A stretch of 64,000 bases of DNA from Pelodera strongyloides (Eukaryota; Nematoda; Chromadorea; Rhabditida; Rhabditidae), in NCBI GenBank assembly GCA_036852015.1, contig JAANDG010000355.1, positions 1 through 64,000 of the forward strand, given 5' to 3'. Below the pieces are notes generated by a model. The model had not been told where the DNA came from and ran no database searches. It saw only the letters and a list, made by a program, of their open reading frames with translations. Shown one piece after another: positions 47,801 through 57,915 of the stretch (its first letter is position 1; each line of letters begins with the position of its first letter). A program made the position numbers and the translations under genes.

Positions 47801-50800
47801 CTCTGTGAGTTTTAGGTGCAAAGAAATGCGGTTTTTACAGTAATATTTCTAAAATTCCGGACATTCTGTGCAAGTAAATTGAGGTAAACTTTTTCCTCAT
47901 GGGCCTCTCCCTTTAATGATTGAGAGCAATCCGACAATATTTTCCCATTCGTAGTCTTCAGTTATGATCTCCTGTATATTGTTGTATTTCTTTTTTGTAC
48001 GCTTTTTATGTCTTTGCGTATTTTATCGACAAACTGTGCGTGTACATTTTTGTGTGCGTAATAAATATTATATTATATTATTATTATAATAACCATTTGG
48101 TGACTGTTCAGTGATCATTTGGTTTGTTACCATGTGATGACCAGTTGTCGATGGTTTTCGAGAAAATTGGTCACGACAAAGTCACCAAGTATTCACCAAA
48201 TGGGTCCCTACGTTTCCTCTATATCTTTATCTCTATCTTCAAACTCAAATTTCATTTATTATTTTGAATTTTTTTTCTCTCTAGGGGCTATTCACGTTGT
48301 CAGCTACGATGACGAGCCAAAACATCTGGCGTCTGATGTGTTCGCAAAACAAGCTACGGGTGTCATTGGACAAAGAAATATTTCCCAAGTTCCGGTGGTG
48401 AGTTGATTGCGTAACGCATATGCACAAACAAACGAACAAACAAACAAACAAGCAAACCTCTTCTAGATTCTACTTGGACCGTCGGTCGATTTCCTCTGGC
48501 TTCACATTAAATGTGCGGATGGAGGACTTGTAGTTCGTGATAATAACGACACCGATCGGTAATCATTAATTTTGTTAGTTTGAGTACAGTAGTACAGTGG
48601 TAGTGGTGGCATGCTCCTGAAAAACATCGTAGGTTCGGTTCTCTGCAGTAGAATTACCTTTTGTGGTGGTCTTCGAAGGTATCAGCTCGGATTACTGTAG
48701 GCACTTTAATTTCGTGATTTCTGTGGATTTTTTCTCGTAAGGTTCGGTCGAAGCTTATCTTGAGCTTTTGAAAAACGGCCGATTTACAAAAGTAGATCAA
48801 GGATGGCAGATAGGGAAAGAAATACAGAATTCTCCTTGCTTGATTTACCTTTGTACATCGGCCGTTTGACAAAAGCTCGAGAAAAGTTTCGCCCAAGCCG
48901 TTGTCAGTTTTCTGATTCCAGTTTCCAAATTCTCATTTTCTTAAAGCCATGGCCGTCGCACTGACGAGACCCCACCATGGTAAAACTCCTCATATGCGAC
49001 TTTGGTCGAAACGGGGTCCCATATTTCGGGCCATGTTACTTCTCTTTTTATTATTATTGCACTAGTATAGATGTATTATAGTTTTCGTTTTATTCCAGTT
49101 TCTTTGGCTACGATCTTCCGTTTTGGGAAGAAGACGTCCGTCCAAATGACGCCTTCAGTATAAGCAGAAACGGCTCATATTCGTTCGAATCCATCCTTTT
49201 GCCGAGCCAAAACTGCGAAATTTCACACTCTTTGTACGGTAAGATATTCATTTTTCTCGTATCTATGGGATATAATCGTCTACGTATAGTATAGTGGTTT
49301 CCAACCGTTTCCTATTGTTTTCATCGCGGAAATACTCCGTGTCCCATATATAATCATCTTTATTAATTAATTATACATTGTTGTATTTACTTTTTTAACT
49401 TGTGTTTAAGTCTTTTCCAGTTCTTCTTTGGGATTTGATGTGAAATTGATATAAAACTAATTTCAGATAAGGGCACATCAGTGATAGCCGATTCTGAAGC
49501 TCCACTCGCCGTGCTAAGAGTCCAGTGGACTCTCAAGGTTTGTGAGCGCTTTCAGCGGTACAGCAATGCTTTGGCACATATTTTGCTAGCGACGAAGCTC
49601 TGGCGCACATGATAAGTGAGCGGCAAAGATTCGGCGCACTATAGATTTGACTTTTCCAGCCAATGGATGTCGATCGGTTGAACAATCAATCATACACGAT
49701 AAAGTGCGACCGATTGTCCCCCCATGATAGAGAGTTTGTGCATAAAGAATATAACGGAACGAAGGTTCAGTTGTACCAGAATGGAGTGTGGGTTTTAGTT
49801 TATTTTTTATTTTTTTTTTGATTCTTTTGCTCCTAATTTTGAAGCAAAAAGGCATAAAACCCGTGCGCACATACGTAGGGAAAACATGTTTGTTGTTAGT
49901 TTATTGGTGGCCAAAAAGTAAAATATAAAATATATATGTTTCACTTTATGGTCATAAGCAGATTAAGCCATTAAGCCCTTATTTACGCTGACAACTCAAA
50001 ATCGGATAAGGCTAACGCGATACCGGCCGGTTTTTTGAAAAGCGTGTACTAGATGTGCTTCAAAAACCGGCCGATATTTCGCTTTAATGGACCTAAATCA
50101 CTTTTCTGTTTTAGTTTGCTTCCGGAAAAAGGTGGCCATCTAAAAACGGAAGTTTTCACCAAGTTGAAAACACTCGTCGGATGCTCGTTGAAGCTGACAA
50201 AATGTAGGTTTATGATTTTGTATAAAAAAAGTAGTTTTTCGGCTCACAATAAGAAGGTTTGTCATAAGCTCGATACAAAAAAAGATGTGATAGTCCATTT
50301 TCGTAAGTAATAAGAGCATTGTTGCTGTATAAGCTTTGAACTATAAATTGAACTCCTGAATAACTGAGCAAGCTCTTGGCTCGTAAATGCTTGCATTTAT
50401 ACATCCCTACCAGTGAAGTACGAGGTTTCAGTCAATGTGGAGGTAACATATAGCAGTAAGCTCAAACAGCAATACGGCACCACCAGTACCGGTCTACATT
50501 ATATTAGGTAGCAGTCAGTGGTACCAGAGGTACTATACCGCACAACGCAAAACATTGGCTCGTGCGCGGCCGGCATATGGCCGATGCGCGGCCTACAAAA
50601 ATGGGTGGGCCCACACACGGCGGCCCTCCAATTTCGGGCGCAGTGTAGGCCGCGCACCGGCCAAGTTTCCTCAATGTAGGTCTACACAACCGCTTTTTAG
50701 CCGCCTACGCCGACTCAATCCAGAGGTGTTCTAAGAACACAACTCTATCAACGAAAAATGGAAAAGCTGAATCTTGTGCAACTAGCCACATGAAACATTT

Positions 50801-51918
50801 ATATCGATACGGAAGATTACTACAGAAAATGTGGCGAACGGTTAAAATGGGTTAGGTTTTTTTGTTTAGGCTTTTTCATTGGGCCAAATCAGCACCTTTG
50901 GTCGAAAATTGTTCAAATTATTTTTGATTTTGCTACTCTAGCGGACGTGGTTCTCACAATGTTACGAGTTATATTAATTGTGTTAATTCAAACTATTTAT
51001 CTAGGCAAGATCAATACTGGCACTGAATACGAGGAGAAGTCTGCCAGTAACTACAGTAAGCTATCTGATGACTTATGGGTTCAATATTAGTTTACATCAC
51101 CCTTTTTGGGGAAAACCTTCATCGTTCTGGTATCTAAACTCTTTTTCTAATAACTCGAATATAATGGTCGTTCAAAAAAACCAAGTCAAAAAGAATCAAG
51201 ATTGAAAAAAATTTCACATCATTCATTTAGGTTAGAGAGTAAATAAGTTTCGTTTCTCTCGAAACGTAACGCCGACAAATAAAAATGATAAAACAAACTG
51301 TTGTCAATTATTTAAAGTTGTATGACAACCGGTTTTTGAAACGTAGTTTGATGCATATTATTCAGGAGTACACGACAACCTGCGTTCGCTGCAGATTTAC
51401 ATGCTAATCGTGTGCGTTGTTATACTGTTGCTCTTCATCTTCTTTGAAGTATATGCGGACCGAGAAACCTACGACATTCGACTCTTCTTTTACGTCAACT
51501 ACTTCACCTTCTATAGGAAATTCCTGCGGGCTTTCGATCCCATTGATTTGGTTTGTATTGCGTTCATTTCATCTTTGCAACCTACAATTCGTTGTTAGGC
51601 TTGTTACGTACGGTATAGAGGAAGTAAGTGTATGGCACATCTTTTGAGGTCTACCTAGAGCTGTAACTACGGTAGAGCAGTGATAAGATTTGGTCCAAAA
51701 CGGAAACCTTGGTCATGTAGCCTAAACCTTACTCCTTGCTAATCCAATCTAAGGGCCAGGGGCCAAAGTAAACGAAGCAACAATATAACTTTAGTGTAAT
51801 ATTTCAGTCCATATTTCACGAGGAGAAAGCAGCGCAAGCGGCTGCGGGAGCGGATCCCCAGGAAGTCCAAGACTGGGACAATCAGGGCCCTAAGGCTAAT
51901 ACACGAGTATCTGTATAG
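44835..51918 (+). CDS. Single-pass membrane protein, family not recognised
   Basis: Exons: 44835-44892 (weak), 45165-45225, 45457-45550, 46432-46561, 48285-48397, 48467-48558, 49099-49238, 49467-49537, 49660-49787, 50115-50203, 50414-50442, 50724-50850, 51005-51055, 51366-51550, 51808-51918; phases agree, about 490 residues. A possible signal peptide is MLLDFVTYLIHNTLLITGPA. The next 370 residues look extracellular: NxS/T sites (GNETC, NGSYS, YNGTK) and paired cysteines. One hydrophobic segment, YMLIVCVVILLLFIFFEVYA (about residue 400), is followed by a 70-residue charged tail ending RVSV. No enzyme motif or named domain is recognised; a nematode-specific receptor-like or CUB-like fold is possible. 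Its introns hold most of the nested mobile elements in the window. Confidence 0.75.
44930..45105. repeat. Dispersed repeat R5, copy 1
   Basis: Multiple GGTCACCAAATGG-like words in both orientations; shares TGCCGAAACCAC, TTGGTCAC..AATGGGC.GACCCA and AAATGGGTTCACCA with copies at 46712-48215 (interrupted) and 56875-57130. Confidence 0.75.
45777..46399. mobile_element. MITE family 1 copy carrying a nested hairpin element
   Basis: The left end TTAAAGCGAAATACCGGCC and right end GCTATTTCGCTTTAA bracket 620 bp instead of 180. After the landmark CTTATGCA the element is broken by an unrelated insert and resumes at ATTAGAATAAAAAA. It ends 32 bp before exon 46432-46561. Confidence 0.85.
45856..46285. 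mobile_element. Hairpin element nested in the MITE (430 bp)
   Basis: The arms of about 138 bp start AGGGCGCGTTCGGGTTGCTC and end in its inverse. They include TTTCCGAAAGAGAAAGAGGC and GTGAACACGCAGGGGTTTT and differ at few bases. A 150-bp centre lies between them, itself with the pair GTGCACGGTGCA / GACCGTGCAC. Mirror-image open frames arise from the symmetry and are not genes. Confidence 0.9.
46779..48090 (+). pseudogene. Non-LTR retrotransposon fragment, reverse transcriptase 3' part
   Basis: Open frames encode the C-terminal part of a LINE reverse transcriptase: KFQLPLAPHKCQSLYLG, then EIKDLGFIITDNLSF..H, then RTLKTHKTRILVLAYTLYV. Near 47145 an A-rich run shifts the frame; the protein continues in another frame as ALERVQHMFTKRIF. 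The piece is 5'-truncated and ends with an ATATTA-type 3' tail. It is interrupted at 47459 by a MITE. It lies in an intron of the membrane-protein gene and cannot be autonomous. Confidence 0.88.
47459..47916. mobile_element. TTAA-ended MITE with long inverted repeats (458 bp)
   Basis: It starts TTAAAGGGAGAGGCCCA and ends GGGCCTCTCCCTTTAA. Arms of about 155 bp include AGAATGTCCGGAATTT, CCGCATTTCTTTGCACCTA and CAGTTCGGCCAGGTACCGTA; a spacer of about 150 bp separates them. TTAA is present once at each end, as expected of a piggyBac-type insertion. It sits inside the LINE fragment. Confidence 0.92.
48590..48650 (+). repeat. tRNA-like sequence
   Basis: CAGTGGTAGTGG (A-box-like), a loop-like CTGAAAA and GGTTCGGTTCTC (B-box-like) at tRNA spacing. 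Stems are lost. Confidence 0.4.
48975..49035 (+). repeat. Dispersed repeat R4, copy 2
   Basis: AAAACTCCTCATATGCGACT followed by GGTCGAAACGGGGTCCC; matches copies at 28805-28890 and 62470-62530. Confidence 0.6.
50012..50087. mobile_element. MITE family 1, internally deleted (~76 bp)
   Basis: The left terminus ATACCGGCCGGTTTTTTGAAA is followed almost directly by the right terminus TCAAAAACCGGCCGATATTT-CGCTTTAA. Only the ends remain. It ends 27 bp before exon 50115-50203. Confidence 0.85.
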
Positions 51919-53293
51919 ATTACATATATACAAACGGCACCACACACTTTATTCCCAGTGTTAACTAGGCTTGTCTAGCTCCACGTTTAGTGTTACAGTC
52001 TTGAAGTAGCTCAGTGGATATAGTTTCCGATGGTAAGATACTACAGTAATGTGTAATACTGTAACCTAAGTATTACGGTAATGGCTTAATTGTAAGTCAA
52101 GCTAGCCCCGGGCTGAACATGTGTGGTGCCGTCGTACTGTAATCCATTTATTAAAATATCATTGAGCGGCTCTTTATATCTACTGTAGCCAATCATATGT
52201 AATGCAAACAGACTTCGTCTATCTGGTCTTCTTTGTCTATTTTTCTCCAAAATGTTTTTTTTTGTCATTCAATAAAAATTTTTTATTTGTATTTGTTTAA
52301 GTTTTGCATTCTTTATGCGTTTTTTGAGTTGTGAAGTGTGAAGTATGCTGCGAATCACTTTTTGTACAATTTAAAACATTCCACTGGTTTACGTGCTGTA
52401 CATAAAGCGTGGAATCTCGCTGGCAGTCATTAAAATCGCCGTTAGGATCTGGGAAAATAAGTGCGCGATACAAAATGCAAGGTGTAGTTCAGAAGCCATA
52501 TTCACCACTCCAATTCCCTCGGGCAAATAGTCCTTGGGGACAGAAAATAGGAGGAAGGAAAAAGACGGTGAATATGGCCTCTGGATGACTGCCCGCAATC
52601 CACATCCACAATCTACTTATGGTTGCGCGGCACCCATTTCGGGCACCTCTTCTGATCCACAGAGCTAACACTGACGAAAGATGGCGTGCAAGCAACCTGA
52701 AGGCGTGCAAACTCCTTTTGTCAACGTGTTTGCGTGCAAAAATTCACACGGAATGGGAATGGCGTGCAACTTGAACGCCGTTATCACGCCAAAAGCCCGA
52801 GGCGAAATGGCGTGAGTACGGCGTGCAAGCGGCAACCTTACGCCGGGCAAATTGCACGCGAGAACCCAACGGCGTGCTACTTTTTCCCCAAGCCCCATGC
52901 ACGCCGTAGCGTTGCCGCTTGCAAGCCAATTCACGTTGCAGTTTTACATTGATGAAATGAAGGCATATGTGCTTTGTGTTGGGTACATTGTGACCGTGAA
53001 TGCTTTCTTTCACAATCTCATTTTTACTTTTGAAAACATAAACGACAAAAGAACGAGGAATTCATATGCGTATGCAATGATCTCATGTTTTGATAAGTCA
53101 TAAAAATGTTTGAAAATTTGGATCGTTTTTATGGGAAATGTGGAAAACTTCCTCATTTGTGTATTGTGCCTTTCTTGTGCATTCATTTCTGTATTCTCAA
53201 ATAGTACTCAACTAGTATCAACACAGCATCACTTGATCCGGATCTCAAAACTCAAATAGTAGAAAATCTTCGTTGATACTAATTAATCTGAAC
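51919..53293. other. Intergenic, with a GGCGTGCAA-rich patch
   Basis: A possible poly(A) signal AATAAA for the membrane-protein gene lies at 52271-52276. From 52680 to 52940 the word GGCGTGCAA and its inverse recur about ten times, with a partial inverted pair (GTGCAAGCGGCAAC / GTTGCCGCTTGCAAG). No gene is recognised. Confidence 0.55.
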
Positions 53294-55819
53294 ATGAATT
53301 GTATTATTTTTCTGGCAATCAGTGTCACTTCTATATTATACTGCCCCATCTGGTCTATAAGATTTGGTGAAACTGCGCCACCAGGTAAGTATTAATTTTT
53401 ATGTACCACCGCTGCGACATTGTAGCGATATCGCCGCGACGTCGCCGAGAATTTTGCTCTAATATCGCCCCGCGGCAACAGATATGCAATAAGGGAAGAT
53501 ATTACAATTTATCATGTAAACATTTAGGAACTGTCGACTTTGTTAGTCGCATTACAGTAATGAACGGCAGTAAACCAGTACAAATTTGTTCTGGAATACT
53601 CATTTCACCATCGCTCGTCTACACTGCAGCACATTGTCTCACTCATTGGTATGCTATGCATCTTTAGTAACAAAATAATATAGTATGGTCTGCAGGTCTG
53701 CACAGGCTATCTAAACCAAATGATTATGATTTCAAGCGCCTTGATCAGAAAATACTTGATATATGCTAGGGTTTGATATCCTGCTTGAGGAAATGGTGTA
53801 TTTTTTGCCAAAAACATAAAAACATGCTAGTTCAGGCCAAAAATGAATATACAAATTGGAATTGGAGCATACTTCCCAGGGAAAGAAGCAGTGGCCAATA
53901 GGAAGGCCGTCAGAGTACTCTACCCACAAAAGTACAACAAAACTGGGAATTGGTTTGTGAATGCGGTAGGATTTGTACGAAGTTAATTACTCGACTAAAG
54001 TAAAAAGATTAAAGAAGAACTGTTACACATACTCATTTTTGTGCGGCGCGGGTATGCGGCGGCGATTTAGAGGATGTGCAGCACAGGTCACGAAACGGTT
54101 GTTCAAAGATGACGATTTCAGCGTTTTGACTGGGGCATAATTGTACTCGATTCCCCAGTGAACATGTGCGGGGGATCTTTACCTATGGATAAGTTACCAT
54201 CGGAATCCAATAATAACACTGAATGTCGAGTTTACGGATGGGGACAAACACAAGGTAATACAGGGTGGTCCAATAGTTTTAAACCCTGGCATTTCAACCG
54301 CCAAAACAATAATATTGACGCAATGAACACGCGATTCGTTTTATTCAACGCGTTATAATGTTTTGCAGCATAAAACAAATAGGGTTTTCAAAATATCCCT
54401 CCTATTCCTTCACACAGTCCTCCAGATGCTTCTTAAACGAGCCCTCCGTGGAACGCAGGTATTTGGCGACACTTCAGCCCATAACTTCGGAAGAACAGTA
54501 CGGAGTGAGGTCAAATTTGTGTGAGATAAGGTGCAGGCCTTCCCCTCCAAGTGTGACCAGGTGCGAAAGTCGGAAGAATTCAGTTCGGACGAATACTGTT
54601 GATTTTCCGCATGGCTGCAAATCCAACACGAACACGTTCACGAGAACGGCCTTACACGATCGTCGACTCATGAGGTGATGCTGCGTCTTGTTTGAGGGTC
54701 AACTGTATCCCATTGCAATAATTACGGCTCCGTGGAAGAAAAGAGATCATCCACACGTTTTCTAGATACTTTTCACTGTGCATTTCGTCGCAGTTAGTCA
54801 CAAATACCCGTGAGGTCGTTTCCGTCGACGGCACAGCCGCCCAGCTGACGATAGCGACCAGACGTACGACTCTTTCGTCTCCGTTGGCATCCTGGACCGA
54901 TTTTCAAAGCACATGCCGATTTTGGTGGCTGTAGACCTGCTGGTTCGTGAATAAAGCTCCTCTGAAAGAAAGATACCCGAGGCGCGTTCCTCACGACGAA
55001 TTTTATCAAGCTGATATGTTCGCTTTCCGACGTCATTATTCAGCGAGCAGAAAAGGTATCACCATGGTACTTCGCAACGCCTTAGATAACAGTATAACGA
55101 ACCTTGGTGGAAAATATCACATCATTTCAATGAAAACTCATGAAATTATTCAATTTCGAAAAAATTTCGTCCAGGGTTTAAAACTATTGGACCACCCTGT
55201 AATATATCCTTTCAACGGGCACTTATAATTAGGGTAATTATGCATTTTGCTCCCTGTTAGACAAAGAATCCATGTAAAGGATAAAAAAACGCTATGGCTC
55301 AAAGCCTCGAGGATATCGTGTGATAAAACTGGTCGAACTAGCTCTCCCAATCCTGGGAAAACTTCGAAGTTTTGTGTATCTCTCCAAGTCGGAACCCTTG
55401 GCACCGATATGGCACTGATTTGGCTCACGGAATATGGTCACTGGTCACTGCTTTTCTTTATTGCAGATATTGCCTACAACCCAGTCCTTTCCGAACTCAA
55501 GTACGCTGTGGCCACCCAGTACAGAATAGATCATAATGCTATGTGCCTCCGCGTTGAAAAGTTCCGCAAGGGAGCCGCGGCTTGCTCGGTAAGTAATTTG
55601 TGATTAACTTCAGCGTAGTTTTCTTTACACTTCGACCACCTTGGATATGGAGTTCTGGTAGCAATGAGTTACCGTAATTTGAAAGTTCCCCATCCCTTTT
55701 CTGCGGCCCCTACGTTACTGTATTCCTGAACAATACCGCTTCTTTATTTAGGGAGACTCTGGCGGTCCACTCATTTGCGACATTAACGGAAAGCCTACTG
55801 TAGTGAGTTGATTTATTAG

Positions 55820-55850
<31 letters not shown>

Positions 55851-56472
55851 TTAAATACTTATTTATTTATTTATTATATATATATTTTTTTATGAAATAT
55901 TTATTCATTCCCAAAGTTCAGCATTTACTGCTCTTATGCCCTGTCCATGTTTGCGAATCGCACTTGCGAAAATGACAAATGCCTGTCCATGTTCGCGCCA
56001 TTTTACATGAATGTCAAATGCCTACCGTAACCCATGCGAATGACGCGTTTGACATAGTCCCGCAACGAAAGTGTATCAGATCCGTACTAGATGCGTACTA
56101 TTTGAAATAGATCAGTACTATTTTGAAATAGATCCATACTAGATGCAAAGTCGCTGCGGGACCTTGTCAATGACATTGACTCGAACATGGACAGGCATTT
56201 GTCATTTTCACAAGTGCGATTCGCAAACATGGGCAGGGCATTATTATTAAGCTAATACACTTTCATTTTACAAGCTAATCGAGCTATGCAGAACCAGCTC
56301 GGATTCTATAGTAGTTACAAACGTAGATATACAATTGAAAATAAATCTACTGTAGTAACGTTGAAAATCAAACCAATCGTGTTTGTTTCAGATTGGAACA
56401 TTAGTTGGAGGCAAAAGTGCAATTCGGGGGAAAAATAAGGTAGATTTAATATTTTACTCCCCTTTTGTGTGA
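53294..56472 (+). CDS. Secreted S1-family serine protease
   Basis: Exons: 53294-53384, 53528-53648, 53836-53965, 54122-54254, 55467-55588, 55752-55802, 56392-56472 (the last read through to a TGA); phases agree, about 243 residues. The signal peptide is in MNCIIFLAISVTSILYCPIW. The catalytic triad is complete: His in SLVYTAAHC, Asp in RFDWGIIVLDSPV, Ser in CSGDSGGPLICD. The residue six before the catalytic Ser, which fixes S1 specificity, reads as Ala (AAACSGDS), so trypsin-like Lys/Arg cleavage is not expected; chymotrypsin- or elastase-like specificity is more likely. The start of the mature chain lacks a clear IVGG. The C-terminal helix of typical S1 enzymes seems short. A mariner-like element lies in the fourth intron. 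An AATAAA lies at 56814-56819. Confidence 0.87.
54261..55199. mobile_element. Mariner-like DNA transposon, 939 bp, degenerate
   Basis: It has inverted ends CAGGGTGGTCCAATAGTTTT and the exact inverse, with TA on both outer sides, the mark of Tc1/mariner elements. On the minus strand, broken frames recall the transposase catalytic region (FVTNCDEMHSEKYLENVW, then LTLKQDAASPHES), but stops and frameshifts interrupt them. It lies in an intron of the protease gene, opposite in sense. Confidence 0.9.
55812..55880. repeat. (ATTT)n microsatellite
   Basis: TTATTTATTTATTTATTT for about 65 bp after the donor of the catalytic-serine exon. Confidence 0.9.
55936..56241. mobile_element. Hairpin MITE, 306 bp
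   Basis: The left arm starts ATGCCCTGTCCATGTTTGCG and contains AATCGCACTTGCGAAAATGAC; the right arm is its inverse, ending CGCAAACATGGGCAGGGCAT. Further in, GTCCCGCAACGA pairs with TCGCTGCGGGAC. It lies in the last intron of the protease gene. Confidence 0.87.
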
Positions 56473-57915
56473 TTAGTTTACTCCAAGGCAGTACTCAAGG
56501 TGGTGGGCGGCACAAAATGGGTGCGCCTTGGTGTGGGCCACCTGTGCGCAGCTCAGCGAAAAAGAAATATCTATCCTGTTTCTGATGTGACGCAACAAAT
56601 ATGTATAATCGACTGTTCTCTCAATATAACCATGCTCTCTTGCAGCTTCTCGTCTGTCTGGCGTGTGAGATGAATGCATTCTCTCTCACTTCTCTGAATC
56701 TTTCGACTCTCTTCAATTCACGTTTTCTCTCCGAATCTCTAAGGAACGAACTTCTACACTGGCAGAAGCACTGTTATGGAAATAATTTCTGATATAATTT
56801 ACAGATAGTGGAAAATAAATTTGTAATTGATAGTAAAGATGTGTAATGAATTGCTGAAACAACTCCTACACAGGAAACGAAATAATTGCCGAAACCACAA
56901 AAAACAACCGTCGTTGGCCCATCACCAAATGGTTTTTACTGCACAAAAACCATCCGGTGACCGGTTCATGACTGGTTCGTGGCCATTTGGTGACCAACTG
57001 ATGGCGGTTTTATGAAACTTGGTCACGAATTGGTCACCAGATGGGCAGACCCACGAAAAAAACCAGGGAACCGCATCCAAATGGGTTCACCAGTATTGAA
57101 AAGGGTTCACCAATTTCCTTATGCCGTGTCATTACGACAACACATTTGTGGGGCATTGACATATCTGTTCGTGGGTGCTTTTGATACTTGGATGCGTACC
57201 ATAGGGAATATGTAGGCACTCAAAATGAGCAAAACAACTGCGAAACTAGAGTTTCCACACCAGACATGAATTTAAGTAGGCGACTGAATATGTAAATTCG
57301 AATATTTGCATGCAAATATGTCGCTGTTGCATGCTATATGCCGATGTATGCACACATATGCAAAAAATTTTGCTCCATCAGCACTGCCGTGTAAGCCAGG
57401 GGGTCAAGCAACGCGTTTACTATGGAAAAGATGAACTTTGAAAATCATTTTCTTTTAAATGGGAAACTTTTAACAATTTTTGTTGTTGTTTCCTTAATGA
57501 GGAACACACATTCTATTAATACAGCTTAACTTCAAAAAGGGCATACATATTCCCTTTATTGTGGGCACAATAACAAGAAACATAACAACAACAAAAGGCA
57601 CCAAAAGGTCCACCAAAGTGAACCTAATAACTTGAGAGTGTTTATGCCAAAAAGAATTACCACCAATTTCCGTGCGCCTTCTCATTCTTACATCTTCTCA
57701 CTTTCAATCCAGAGTTCAAACTCCTTTCCGCTTCCTATATCAACTCGTTGAAACGTACATTGACAGCTGGGTCTATGGTCTACTTTCACAAAACTGAACT
57801 GTCTAGAATCGTCCAAAATTAGCATAACCGCATGCAAATTCGTCTAAAATGTCTGGGATATTTGCATAAATAGGGGTTAGGAAGTGGTGGAAGATCACTT
57901 GACGACACCCACACG
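56473..57915. other. Intergenic between protease and ADP/ATP carrier genes
   Basis: Contains an R5 copy and otherwise unremarkable AT-rich sequence. It must hold the promoter of the carrier gene; no motif is assigned. Confidence 0.5.
56875..57130. repeat. Dispersed repeat R5, intact copy
   Basis: Reads AATTGCCGAAACCAC, CATCACCAAATGG, GGCCATTTGGTGACC, TTGGTCACCAGATGGGC and AATGGGTTCACCAG in order. It is used as reference for the two other copies. Its many inverted GGTCACC/GGTGACC words suggest a foldback element. Confidence 0.75.

Larger units (their letters stand above)
46712..48215. repeat. Dispersed repeat R5, copy 2, split by a LINE
   Basis: The left piece (46712-46778) matches ATAATTGCCGAAAC and CCGTCGTTGGCC..TCACCAAATGG of the intact copy at 56.9 kb; the right piece (48091-48215) resumes with CCATTTGGTGAC and ends CACCAAATGGG. 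Between them is a non-LTR element fragment. Confidence 0.7.
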
